From: Rubrimonas sp036735545
Lineage (GTDB): Bacteria > Pseudomonadota > Alphaproteobacteria > Rhodobacterales > Rhodobacteraceae
Reading direction: 5' to 3'
DNA length: 29,090 nt
NCBI GenBank assembly: GCA_036735545.1
Contig: DAINOD010000033.1
Span: forward strand, 1 to 29,090
This document shows positions 1 to 11,053 of the stretch, piece after piece. The notes beneath the pieces are model-generated. The model ran no database searches and had not been told where the DNA came from. It worked only from the letters and a program-made list of their open reading frames with translations. The first letter of the stretch is position 1; each line of letters begins with the position of its first letter. The translations under genes were made by a program, and so were the position numbers.

Positions 1-28
1 GGGCGCGCGGCCGGCGTTCCTCGGCGGG

Positions 29-724
29 CTATGGCTCCGCCGCCACAAATCGATATCCGACCCCCGGCTCAGTCCTGATGAACCTCGGCCGGGCCGGATC
101 GTCGCCGAGCTTCTGGCGAAGCTGGCCGACATAGACGCGCAGATACTGCGCGTCGCCGACGTGGGCCTCGCCCCACAACTCCGTCAGGATCTGGCGTTGC
201 GTCAGCACCTTGCCTGCGTGGCGCGCCAACAGCGCGAGCAGATCGAACTCCCGTCGCGTCAGGGCGACATGCACGCCATCGACCATCGCCTCGCGCGTGG
301 CGAGGTCGAGGCGCAGCCCCTCGAACTCCAGCGAAGGGGTCGTGTTCTCGCGCGGCGCCGCGCGCAGAAGGGCGCGGACGCGGGCGAGCAACTCCTGCAC
401 GCCGAAGGGCTTGACCACATAGTCGTTGGCCCCGGCGTCGAGCGCTGCGACCTTCTCGGCCTCGTCGGCCCGGACCGACAGGATCAGCACCGGAGCGCTT
501 GACCAGTCTCGCAGCCGCGCGACGACCTGTCGGCCGTCCATGTCCGGCAGCCCGAGGTCGAGCACCACCAGCGCCGGGGTCTCGGTCGCGGCCCTCGCCA
601 GCGCCTGCTCGCCGGTGCGCGCCTCGACCACGGCGTAGCCGGAGGCGGTGAGACTGATGCGCAGGAAACGGCGGATGGCGTCGTCGTCGTCGACGATCAG
701 AATGATGGGCGCGGCGTCGGTCAT
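29..724 (-). CDS. kdpE: KdpE, OmpR-type response regulator of the kdp operon
   Basis: A 231-residue two-component response regulator that normally activates kdpABC when phosphorylated by KdpD. The receiver domain (about 1-120) has the acidic pocket at D12-D15, the phospho-acceptor D56 in LVVLDLGLPD, and the conserved K105 in VVKPFG. The OmpR/PhoB winged-helix DNA-binding domain (about 130-230) ends in the typical GVGYRF motif. The start is the ATG at 722-724, which overlaps the kdpD TGA as ATGA, a normal translational coupling. The open frame continues far upstream on the minus strand, but that extension is kdpD DNA read in another frame. The gene is intact, although its cognate kinase is interrupted and the transporter genes are damaged, so its role is doubtful unless another kinase uses it. 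Confidence 0.93.
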   Translation of the reverse strand: MTDAAPIILIVDDDDAIRRFLRISLTASGYAVVEARTGEQALARAATETPALVVLDLGLPDMDGRQVVARLRDWSSAPVLILSVRADEAEKVAALDAGANDYVVKPFGVQELLARVRALLRAAPRENTTPSLEFEGLRLDLATREAMVDGVHVALTRREFDLLALLARHAGKVLTQRQILTELWGEAHVGDAQYLRVYVGQLRQKLGDDPARPRFIRTEPGVGYRFVAAEP

Positions 725-3399
725 TCCATGTGCTCGGCGGTCATCGGCGGCGCTTCCGGCTGCGGCAGGTCGATCACGAAGCGGGCGCCGCCGCCCTCGG
801 CCTCGCCGACGCGGACGCGTCCAGCCATCGCCTCGACGAAACCGCGCACGATCGCAAGCCCGAGACCGGTGCCGGCCCCGGCCCCGTCGCCGCCTTCCAT
901 GCGATAGAACATGTCGAAAACGCGGTCGCGCAGATGCGGCGGCACGCCGGGCCCGTGATCGCGGACGGCGAGCGTCGTCCGCCCCGGTTCCGTCGCCGCC
1001 TCGACGACGATCTCCGCCCCTGGCGGCGAATGACGCGCGGCGTTGTCGAGCAGGTTGACCAGAACCTGTTCGAGCAGCGTCGGATCGGCGTGGATCAGCG
1101 CCGCACCTTTGGGAACGTCCAGGCGGACGGCGATCCCGCCCAGTCTGCGCGTCAGCCGGTCGCGCGCCGCGGCGACGAGCTCGGCCACGTCCAGCCACTC
1201 CCGTCTGACCTTGAGGCCGCCGTATCCGAGCCGCGTCATGTCGAGCAGGTTCTGGATGAAGCGGTTCAGCCGCTAAGCCTCGGCTCCGATGACGCCCAGC
1301 AGCTCGGCGCGGTCCGCCGGCCCGATGCTGTCGCCCATGGACTGCAGCGACGACGACGCGCCGATGATGCCGACGAGCGGCGTGCGCAGGTCGTGGCTGA
1401 CCGACGACAGCAGCGCGGTGCGCAGCTTCTCGGTCTGGCTGTAGCGCTGCGCCGCGGCGGCCTCGGCCATCATCGCCCCGCGGTCGAGGATCAGCGCCGC
1501 CTGGTCGGACAGCGTGTCGAGCAGGCGGCGGTCGGCCGCCGGCAGCCGCGAGACGCCCTCGCGGCGCGCGACGCCCAGCACGCCGAGCGCGCGTTCGCCG
1601 ACCGAGAGCGGCAGGAACAGCCACTCCGCCGAGGGTAGCGTGTCGGTGCCCCAGCCGGAGGGGCGTCCGTTGCGCCACGCCCAGTCGGCCGCCGCCGCAG
1701 CGGCCGGCTCTAGCGCGTCTGTCGGCGGCGAGCCCGCGATGACGGCGAGTTCGCCGCCGCCGTCGGGGCGCAACAGGGCCGCGTCGAGGCGCAGGGTGGC
1801 GTGGACGTGGCTGACGACGCTCCAGGCCATGTCGTAGTCGGTCGCCGCGGTCAGCGCCTTGCGCGTGAAGTCGTAGAGCGCGCGGGTCCGGCGCGCGGCG
1901 TCGCGCATGGCGTCGACCTGCTGGCGCAGCCGCGCGCCCAGCACGCCGACCACCGTCGAGACCACGAAGAAAAAGCCGAGCGTGAGCAGCTCGTCGCGCG
2001 GAATGACGCCCAGCGTGAAGCGCGGTTCGGTGAAGAGGAAGTTGTAGACGATGAACGCGGAGACGGACGTCGAAAGCGCCGCGCCCACGCGCCCCAGCGC
2101 GGCGGTCGCCAGCACCGGGCCCAGAAAGACGAGCGACAGGTTGGCCAGGGGCATGGTGGCGTCCACCGCCAGCGCGACCGGGATCGAGGCGGCGACGAAG
2201 ATCAGGCCCAGGACATGCGGCGCGATGGACGCCAGCGTCGGCAAGGACAGGCGCGCCCCGAACCGCGCAGGCTCCACCGCCGCCGCGGCGTCCCGACCGA
2301 CGACGACGATCTCGTAACCGCCGCCGCTACGGATCAGTTGCTCGTGCAGCGGCGGCCCGAGCCAGCCGCCCCAGACGCCCTTGCCCCGGCCGACCACGAT
2401 CCGCGTGGCGTTGCGCCGGCCTGCGAGGTCGAGAATGGCCTCTGCAGGGGAGCCGCCGGCGGCGAGCGTCTCGGTGTCGGCGCCAAGCGTCTCGGCAAGC
2501 GCCAGCGCCCGATCGGCGCTGTCGTCGTGGACGCGCTCGTCTTCCAGGTGCGCGACCAGCCAGGGCGCCCTGGCGCGGTCGGCCATCCGTTTCGCCACGC
2601 GCACCAGGCGTTCCGCGTCCCGCCCGCCGCCGATGCACACCAGCACCCGGTCGCGGGCGTTCCAGCCGCCCGGCTGGCCGTGCATGCGCAGGTGGTCGAC
2701 AAGATCGCGGTCCACGCGCTCCGCCGCCGCCCGCAGCGCCATCTCCCGCAAGGCCGTCAGGTTGCCGCGGCTGAAGAAGCGGTTCAAGGCCCGAGCGGCG
2801 GTCTCGGGCACGTACACCTTGCCGTCGCGCAGGCGGCGCTGGAGGTCCTCGGGCGAGATGTCGACCACCTCGATCTCGTCGGCGCGTTCGAGGATCGCGT
2901 CGGGCACGGTCTCGCGCACCTTCACGCCGGCGATGCGCTCCACGACGTCGTTGAGGCTTTCGAGGTGCTGGACGTTGAGCGTGCTGTGGACGTCGATGCC
3001 CGCGGCCAGCACCTCCTCCACGTCCTGCCAGCGTTTGGGATGGCGGCTGCCGGGGACGTTGGTGTGGGCCAGTTCGTCCACCAGCGCGAGCCTGGGCCGC
3101 CGGGCCAGCAAACCGTCGAGGTCCATCTCGGGAAGCGTGCGGCCGCGATAGGGCATGACCTGGCGCGGCAGCACCTCGAGGCCGATCAGCAGCCGTTCGG
3201 TCTCGCGCCGGCCATGGCTCTCGACCACGCCCGCGACGACGTCGACGCCCGCGCGCTTCTGCGCGCGGGCGGCCTGCAGCATCGCATAGGTCTTGCCGAC
3301 CCCGGGCGCGGCGCCGAGGAAGATCTTGAGCCGACCCTGGCCCTCCTTCTTCGCCTCTGCGAGCAGCGCCTCGGGGTCTGGGCGGCGCTCGTCAGCCAT
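721..3399 (-). pseudogene. kdpD: KdpD osmosensitive K+ sensor kinase, interrupted by an in-frame amber codon
   Basis: Read through one stop codon, this is a full-length KdpD of about 892 codons (E. coli KdpD is 894 residues). The N-terminal KdpD domain has the Walker-A-like GAAPGVGKTYAML near residue 30 and DELAHTN near 110, followed by a universal-stress-protein domain, four membrane helices (about 390-500), a GAF-like region and HisKA with the phospho-acceptor H669 in SSVSHDLRTPL. A TAG at 1273-1275 (codon 709) then ends the frame. The same frame continues without a shift as RLNRFIQNLLDMTRLG and into an ATPase domain with N-box NLLDNAARHS, DHGPGVP and GTGLGLAIVRGF. Related kinases usually read EAERLNRF here, so one GAG-to-TAG change explains the stop. 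The product would lack the ATP-binding domain and could not autophosphorylate. It overlaps kdpC by 8 bases. A sequencing error cannot be excluded. Confidence 0.88.
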
Positions 3400-3982
3400 C
3401 GGCGTCCCCGGTCACCGGCGCAGGTTCGAGCGCCGGGAAGGTTTCGTCGAGGGCGAGATTGGTCAGCAGCACGTTGACGACCGGCGGCCCGAACAGCGGC
3501 CGCTCGGTCCGCGCCTCGATCAGCGCCAGCACCAGGGCGGGATCGGCCCCGCGCGCCGCCGCGATGCGCGGCGCCTGTAGCCGGGCCGCCTCGGGCGACA
3601 GATGCGGGTCGAGGCCGGAGCCGGAGGCGGTGACGAGATCGACAGGCGGGCGCGCCGCGCCGTCGCGCCGCTCCACAGCCGCAGCGCGGGCCGCGATCTC
3701 GGCGACCAGCGCGAGGTTTGACGGCGCGAGGTTCGAGCCCCCGGAGTCGGCGCCGTCGTAGTCCACCGCGGACGGGCGGCCGATCAGGTAGCGGTCCTCG
3801 GTGAACGCCTGCCCGACCAGCGCGGAGCCGACGACGACGCCGCCCCGCTCGACGGGCGAACCCGCGGCCTGCGCCGGGAACAGCGCCTGCGCGGCGCCGG
3901 TCATGGCCAGCGGATAGGCGACGCCGGTCAGCAGCGTCATGAGAACGATCATCGAGACCGCGGGGCGAAGATGCCGGATCAT
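3392..3982 (-). CDS. kdpC: KdpC, K+-transporting ATPase subunit C
   Basis: A 196-residue subunit of the KdpFABC potassium pump. It has one N-terminal membrane helix (about residues 8-30) followed by a periplasmic or extracellular domain. Family signatures are visible: GVAYPLAMTG in the helix, VGSALVGQAF, the FTEDRYLIGRPSA stretch, SGGSNLAPSN, and DLVTASGSGLDPHLSPEAA followed by R-A near 140. Length and order match normal KdpC. The start ATG at 3980-3982 has an AAGGAG ribosome site about 6 bases upstream. The gene appears intact, but its partners KdpA and KdpB are both damaged, so the product probably has no complex to join. It ends inside the first codons of kdpD, as is usual in kdp operons. 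Confidence 0.93.
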   Translation of the reverse strand: MIRHLRPAVSMIVLMTLLTGVAYPLAMTGAAQALFPAQAAGSPVERGGVVVGSALVGQAFTEDRYLIGRPSAVDYDGADSGGSNLAPSNLALVAEIAARAAAVERRDGAARPPVDLVTASGSGLDPHLSPEAARLQAPRIAAARGADPALVLALIEARTERPLFGPPVVNVLLTNLALDETFPALEPAPVTGDADG

Positions 3983-3992
3983 GGGGTGCTCC

Positions 3993-5675
3993 TTGCGCCA
4001 GACCGAGGCCGGAGACGGCCATGTCGATCAGCTTGATGCCGACGAAAGGCGCGGCCAGCCCGCCCAGCCCGTAGATCGCGAGGTTGCGCCGCAGCATCAC
4101 GGCTGCAGGCGCCGGCCGATAGGCGACGCCTTTCAGCGCCAGCGGGATCAGCGCCACGATGATCAACGCGTTGAAGATCACCGCCGACAGGATCGCCGAG
4201 CCGGGGCTAGCCAGCCCCATCACGTTCAGCGCGCCGAGCTGCGGATAGAGCGGGATGAACAGCGCGGGCAGGATCGCGAAATACTTCGCCACGTCGTTGG
4301 CGAGGCTGAAGGTCGTCAGCGACCCGCGCGAGATCAGCAGCTGCTTGCCCACCCGCACCACCGCCATCAGCTTGGTCGGATCGCTGTCGAGGTCGATCAG
4401 GTTCGCCGCCTCCTTCGCCGCGGGCGTGCCGTCGTTCATCGCGACGCCCACGTCGGCCTGCGCCAGCGCCGGCGCGTCGTTGGAGCCGTCGCCGCACATC
4501 GCCACCAGCCGCCCCTTCGCCTGCTCGGCGCGGATCAGCTCCAGCTTCTTCTCGGGCGTGGCCTCCGCCAGATAGTCGTCCACCCCGGCCTCGGCGGCGA
4601 TGGCGGCGGCGGTCAGCGGGTTGTCGCCGGTGACCATCACCGTGCGCACGCCCATGGCGCGCAGTTCGGCGAAGCGCTCCTTGATGCCGGGCTTCACCAC
4701 GTCCTTGAGGTGCACGACGCCGAGCGTCCGCGCGCCGTCGGCCACCACGAGCGGCGTGCCCCCGGCGCGGGCCACTCGGTCGGCGGCGGCGCGCACCTCG
4801 GGCGGCAACCCGGTCCCGTGCTCGGCCAGCCATTTCGCCACCGCGTCCACCGCGCCCTTGCGCAGCCGCCGCGGGCCGATGTCGACGCCCGACAGCCGCG
4901 TCTCGGCGGTGAAGGGGATCAGTTCCCCCTGCTCCAGCGGCTCGCGCGCGCCCTGCTTCTCGGCCAGCGCGACGATGGACTTGCCCTCGGGCGTGTCGTC
5001 GCCGAGCGAGGCGAGGCGCGCGACCTGCACAAGCTCCGCCATGCCGCCCGGCTCCGCCGGGATGAACGCGTCCGCCATGCGGTTGCCGAAGGTGATGGTG
5101 CCGGTCTTGTCGATCAGCAACGCGTCCGAGACGACCCTGGTGCCGCCCGTCACCGCCGAACGGTCGCCGCCGGACTCGCGGATCACCGGCGCGCTCTCGC
5201 CGGTGATGGCGCTCTCGTCCACCGAGGCCACGCCCTCGATCACCTCGCCGTCGGCGGGGATCATCTCGCCCGCCGCGAGGAGGATCAGGTCGCCCTTGCG
5301 CAGGGCGCGGCTGGAGACGTTTTCGGGCTCGGCGCCGGGCGCCGCCACCCGGCGTGACATCGTCTCGCCCTGCGTCGAGCGCAAGCTGTCGGCGCGCGCC
5401 TTGCCGCGGCCTTCCGCCATCCCCTCGGCGAAGTTGGCGAACAGCACCGTGATCCAGAGCCAGGCGGCGATCTGGATCAGCAGACCGCGCCCCACGCCTT
5501 CGGCGCCGGTGATCGCCAGCAGCGTGGCGAAGACGGCGATCACCGCCGTGACCAGCATCACCGGGTTGCGCGCCAGCGCGGCGGGCGCGAGCTTGGTGAA
5601 CGCGGCCTTCGCCGCAGGGCCGAGCAGCGCGGGCGCGGTGAGCCCAAGGCTTTCGGGTCGAGCATGCTTGCTCAT
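3993..5675 (-). pseudogene. kdpB: KdpB, P-type ATPase subunit, with internal in-frame deletion and lost stop codon
   Basis: Catalytic subunit of the Kdp potassium pump. The start is ATG at 5673-5675 (MSKHARPE) behind GGAGG, just inside the end of kdpA. The first two membrane helices and the A-domain TGES are present, up to VTGGTRVVSD. The sequence then jumps to ALLIDKTGTIT, so the phosphorylated aspartate falls at residue 189; in E. coli it is D307. About 118 codons are gone without a frame change. They normally encode the end of the A domain, M3, M4 with the PTTIGG ion-site motif, and the lead into the P domain. The P/N domains (MVTGDNPLTA, GDGSNDAPAL) and last helices remain up to GLGLA. 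The expected stop overlapping the kdpC ribosome site reads CAA at 3993-3995 instead of TAA, so the frame runs on to 3186 through kdpC DNA out of frame. A working pump is not expected. Confidence 0.88.
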
Positions 5676-5676
5676 G

Positions 5677-7258
5677 TCAGCCTCCAAAGCCCTGACCGGC
5701 GGCCATCGCCAGATGCTCGGCGATCGGCCCCAGCGCGAGGGCGGGGAAGAAGGTCAGGCCGCCGAGCACGAGGATCGCGCCTATCAGCAGGCCGATGAAC
5801 AGCGGGCCGTGCGTCGGGAACGTCCCGGCGCTTTCGGGCGCGGCGCGCTTGGCCGCGAGGGAGCCAGCGATGGCGAGCATCGGGATGATGACTCCGTAGC
5901 GGCCGAGCAGCATCGCGAAGCCCTGCGCGGTCAGGTGCCACGTCTCGCCTGCGCCGAACCCCGCGAAGGCCGAGCCGTTGTTGCCGGTCGCAGACGCATA
6001 GGCGTAGAGGATCTCCGTCAGCCCGTGCGGCCCGGGGTCCTGCACCGCCGCCAGCGCGGGCGGCGCGACGGCGGCGAGCCCGCCCAGCAGCAGCACGCCG
6101 ACAGGCGTCACGAGGAACGCCAGCACCGCCAGCTTCACCTCGCGCGCCTCGATCTTCTTGCCGAGATATTCGGGCGTCCGGCCGACCATCAGGCCCGCCA
6201 GGAACACCGTCAGCACGACGAACAGCAGCATGCCGTAGAAGCCCGCGCCGACGCCCCCGAACACGATCTCGCCCAGCAGGATGTTCAGCAGCGCGACGCC
6301 GCCGCCAAGCGCGCTGAAGCTCTCGTGCATGGCGTTGACCGAGCCGTTCGAGGCGGCGGTGGTCGCCGCGGCCCAGAGCGCGGACATCATCACGCCGAAA
6401 CGCGCCTCCTTGCCCTCCATGGCGCCCGACCCCGCGGCGAGGGCGTCGGCGACCAGCGGGATGCCGGCCGCCTCGGCCCACCAGATCGCGGCGAAGCCCG
6501 CGAGAAACAGCAGCCCCATGGCCCAGAAGATCGCCCGCCCCTGCCGCGCGTCCCGCGCCATGCGGCCGAAGAACACGCAGAACGCCGCCGGGATCGCGAG
6601 GATCGCCCAGAGCTGGATCAGGTTCGTCCAAGCGTTTGGGTTCTCCAGCGGGTGCGCCGAGTTGACGTTGAAGAACCCGCCGCCGTTGGTTCCGAGCTGC
6701 TTGATGGCGATCTGGCTCGCCGCAGGGCCGACCGAGACGGTCTGCGCAGCGCCCTCCAGCGTCGTCGCCTCGATGGCGGCCGCGAAGGTCTGCGGCACGC
6801 CGAGGGCGACCAGCGCCAGCCCCATCACGACGGCCGCGGGCAGGAACAGCCACAGCACCGCGCGCAAGAGATCAACCCAGAAGTTGCCGACGCCCGGCGT
6901 CTCGGCCCGCGTGAAGCCCCGGATCACCGCGACGGCCACCGCGACGCCCGTGGCGGCGGAGACGAAGTTCTGGACGCCCAGCCCCGCCATCTGGCTGAGA
7001 TGCGACATGGTCGTCTCGCCGCCATAGGCCTGCCAGTTGGTGTTGGTGACGAAGCTGATCGCCGTGTTGAACGCCAGCGCGGGCTCCAGCCCCGGCAAGC
7101 CAGCCGGGTTCAGCGGCAGCGCGCCCTGCGCCAGTAGAAGCACATAGAGCAGCAGCACGCCGGCGCCGTTGAACGCCAGCGCCGCGCCCGCATAGGCGAC
7201 CCAGCCCTGATCGGCGCGAGGATCGACGCCGCAGAGGCGGCAGAAACCGCCCTCCACT
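5677..7258 (-). pseudogene. kdpA: KdpA, K+-channel-like subunit, 5' end missing
   Basis: Potassium-selective membrane subunit of the Kdp pump. Conserved KdpA sequence runs from VEGGFCRLCGVDP (near 7258) to the TGA at 5677. All four pore-loop regions are recognisable: VTNTNWQAYGGETTM, LGTNGGGFFNVNSAHP, ASNGSVNAMHESF and ATGNNGSAFAGFG. About 526 codons are left of a usual 555-575. The missing part is the N-terminus, with the first membrane helix and the segment that precedes the VERG-like motif. The frame stays open upstream to a TTG at 7332, but those roughly 25 codons are arginine- and serine-rich and unlike any KdpA start. An internal GTG at about 7258 could start translation but would still lack helix 1. 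The break coincides with the gene-free stretch to the right, which suggests a deletion that also removed the operon promoter and any kdpF. Confidence 0.85.
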
Positions 7259-7777
7259 CGCAGCGCGGATCGTCGAGGCCGCCGGGTCGCACCGGATGCG
7301 ACGCTGTTGAGGGTGCGCGAGCAAGGGAGCAATCGCTGGTTCGTCCTGGCCGACGCCGCGCGTGTCGATCAGGCGGATGTTCGCAGCGAGGCCGAAGCGT
7401 TCGCAGCTTTCGTCTACAGCGCTGTCGCCGGCTACCGGCTCGACGCTGACGGTTTGTCTCGCCGCGCTAGTCGAACGACGCAGGCATTCCGGCGGCCGTC
7501 ATCGACCTGCCTCGCCGCGTCTTGCGCCGCGCGATCCTGCCGCGCCCCGCCCAGCAGGCGGAAAATCTGGGGGACGCCCGACGACATCCGGCCAGCGCGT
7601 CCGGTGGACAAGCCCGGGCTGCGGCGCGTTCCTTCACCCAACGCTCTGAATTCCTGCGCGCCGACGCCGCAGGTGAGCGTCGACAGGCGGGCGCGTCGCC
7701 ACGCAGGCGCGGCTGACGCGCCGCCGCGCCGCTGCTATGGTTGCGCCGCCCCAGAGGGGGGGAGTGGGAGAAGCGGG
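7259..7777. other. Gene-free stretch upstream of the truncated kdpA
   Basis: About 520 bases separate the broken kdpA 5' end from the divergent phosphohexomutase gene. Short open frames on both strands are rich in Arg, Ser and Pro, resemble no family I know, and lack convincing ribosome sites. No intact kdp promoter or start of kdpA is seen. The most likely reading is decayed DNA left after a deletion that removed the front of the kdp operon. The last bases (about 7755-7777) are G-rich and carry the ribosome site of the next gene. Confidence 0.6.
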
Positions 7778-9193
<1,416 letters not shown>

Positions 9194-9212
9194 ACGGCCT
9201 TGCGACGGGGCC

Positions 9213-10487
9213 TCAGTAGAAGAGGTCCCGCAACCCGAGCGACACCGCGGGCACGTAAGTGACGATGAAGACGCACATGACGATCACGGCGAAGAACGGC
9301 AGAAGCGCCGGCACGATGCGCTCGATCGGCAAGCGCGCCACCTGGCAGGCGGCGAAAAGGTTGACCCCGACCGGCGGCGTGATCATGCCCATCGCGAGAT
9401 TGATGACCATGATCAGCCCGAAATGCACGGGATCGATCCCGAAGCCGATCGCGAGCGGGACGAGGATAGGCGCGAGCACGAGGATCGCCGCCGCCGTCTC
9501 GATGAACATGCCGACGACGAAGAGAAAGAGGTTCACGGCGAGCAGGAAGCTGAACTCGGTGGTGAAGGTGTCCTGAACCCATCCGGCGGCGAGCGTCGGC
9601 AGCCCGGTGCGCGACAGCAGGAACGAGAACAGCGACGCCGCCGCGATGATCAGCATGACGACCGAGGTCGCGATCACCGACTCTCGCATCACCCGCTGGA
9701 AGCTCGCCCAGGTCAGCTCCCGGTAGATCACGACGCCCACGAAGAGCGCGTAGGCGACCGCGACGCCTGAAGCCTCGGTGGGCGTGAAGACGCCGGCATA
9801 GATGCCGCCCACCACGATGACCGGCATGACGAGGGCGAACGAGGCGCGCAGCGCCGCCGGACCCAGGGGGATGCTGTCCTCGCTCTTCTCGTTGCCGAAA
9901 CCCATGATGCGGCAGTAGACGAGCAGGAACGCGATCAGGGCGCCCGCCACGAGGAGCCCCGGGCCGAAGCCCGCGATGAAGAGCTGTCCGATCGAGGTGT
10001 CGGTCGCGACGCCGTAGAGGATCAGCGGGATCGACGGCGGGATGAGGACGCCGAGTTCGGCCGCGGAGGCCTGCACCGCCGCCGCCGTCGGCCGCGGATA
10101 GCCGTTCGCCACCATAGCCGGGATCAGGATGGCGCCGATCGCAAACGTCGTCGCGACCGAGGAACCCGAGACGGCGGCGAAGATCATGCAGGTGAGCACG
10201 CAGGAGGCCGCCAGCCCGCCGCGGACGCCGCCGACGATGGCGCGGGCGAAGTCGACGAGCCGGACGGAAATGCCGCCCGCCGCCATCAGGTTGCCCGCAA
10301 GGATGAAGAGCGGGATCGCCATCAGCGGGAAGCTGTCGATGCCGGTGAACATGCGCTGCGCCACGAGGATGAGCGGCAGGCGGGTGAAGGCCTCGATGCC
10401 GATGATCGCGGCGAGCCCCAGGCTCACCGCGACCGGCACCCCGAGCACGATGAGGACGAGCAAGGCGCCGATGAAGGTGACGTTCAC
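9213..10487 (-). CDS. dctM: TRAP transporter large membrane subunit, DctM family (system 1)
   Basis: A 424-residue inner-membrane protein of about 12 helices that forms the ion-coupled transport channel of a TRAP importer. Family features include the opening LVLIVLGVPVAVSLG, PLFILAGNLMAAGG, the AAVSGSSVATTFAIG segment, LGVLIPPSIPLILYG and, near the end, GMITPPVGVNLF. Length is typical for DctM. The start is a GTG at 10485-10487 that overlaps the dctQ stop TGA (10484-10486) as GTGA, so translation is coupled. The frame reads further upstream only as out-of-frame dctQ. It is the last gene of a dctP-dctQ-dctM operon. Solute specificity is not readable; the neighbouring dehalogenase suggests an organic acid. 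Confidence 0.92.
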   Translation of the reverse strand: MNVTFIGALLVLIVLGVPVAVSLGLAAIIGIEAFTRLPLILVAQRMFTGIDSFPLMAIPLFILAGNLMAAGGISVRLVDFARAIVGGVRGGLAASCVLTCMIFAAVSGSSVATTFAIGAILIPAMVANGYPRPTAAAVQASAAELGVLIPPSIPLILYGVATDTSIGQLFIAGFGPGLLVAGALIAFLLVYCRIMGFGNEKSEDSIPLGPAALRASFALVMPVIVVGGIYAGVFTPTEASGVAVAYALFVGVVIYRELTWASFQRVMRESVIATSVVMLIIAAASLFSFLLSRTGLPTLAAGWVQDTFTTEFSFLLAVNLFLFVVGMFIETAAAILVLAPILVPLAIGFGIDPVHFGLIMVINLAMGMITPPVGVNLFAACQVARLPIERIVPALLPFFAVIVMCVFIVTYVPAVSLGLRDLFY

Positions 10488-11047
10488 GAGATCGACTCGG
10501 GCTGGCTTTCGTGAATGCCGGCGCCGGGCTCGAGGAGCTCGCTCGTGCGCACCAGCACGGCGACGGCCGCCAGCGCGCCGCCCACCGGCAGCGCCAGGTA
10601 AATCCAGCCGATCGGGATCTCGAGCCCGGCGAGCTGCTGCATGGCCGTGCGCCTCACCATCGCGACCCCGGTGTGGACGAGGATCGCCAGGAAAACGAAC
10701 GACGCGCAACCCGCCATGATCTGCATCGCCCGCCCGACAGGCCGCGGCACGGCCCGCACCAGCACTTCCGCGGCGATCACCGACCCCTCGCGGAAGGCGG
10801 CGGCGCTGGCGAGATAGACCGTCCAGATCATGACGGATCGCACCAGCACCTCCGACCAGGTCGAGGGCTGGCCGAACGCGAAGCGCATGACGACCTGATA
10901 GCAGGTGAAAAACGCCATGACGGCGAGGCCGACCATCGCGACGGCGAGGGCGGCGCCCGTCAACGCACGCTCGACGCCGCGTGCGGCTACGAGCCAGCCG
11001 GGGCGCCGCCACGCGGGCGGCGCCCCGGGCGGAGGATCGGCGACCAA
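10484..11047 (-). CDS. dctQ: TRAP transporter small membrane subunit, DctQ family (system 1)
   Basis: A 187-residue membrane protein with four predicted helices (about residues 26-50, 63-85, 105-128, 146-168), the usual architecture of the small TRAP subunit that scaffolds DctM. The second-helix region reads STWSEVLVRSVMIWTVYLASA, like the W-x-E-E/V-L-x-R core of DctQ, followed by a charged turn (FREGSVI). The best start is a TTG at 11045-11047, only 6 bases after the dctP stop; no ATG or GTG occurs in frame before the first helix. The ribosome site is weak, so translation is probably coupled to dctP. The stop overlaps the GTG start of dctM. Confidence 0.85.
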   Translation of the reverse strand: MVADPPPGAPPAWRRPGWLVAARGVERALTGAALAVAMVGLAVMAFFTCYQVVMRFAFGQPSTWSEVLVRSVMIWTVYLASAAAFREGSVIAAEVLVRAVPRPVGRAMQIMAGCASFVFLAILVHTGVAMVRRTAMQQLAGLEIPIGWIYLALPVGGALAAVAVLVRTSELLEPGAGIHESQPESIS

Positions 11048-11053
11048 CCGACG

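Noticed and set aside
1801..3477. Long plus-strand frames opposite kdpD, kdpB and kdpA
   Set aside because: Antisense shadows of GC-rich coding sequence; the minus strand encodes recognisable Kdp proteins.
3186..5687. KdpB read as an intentional 830-residue fusion with a C-terminal extension
   Set aside because: The extension is kdpC and kdpD DNA read out of frame, so it follows from a lost stop codon and is not a domain fusion.
7307..7777. N-terminal extension of the phosphohexomutase
   Set aside because: The family begins at FGTSGLRG; the upstream codons are unrelated and the ATG at 7778 has a purine-rich ribosome site.
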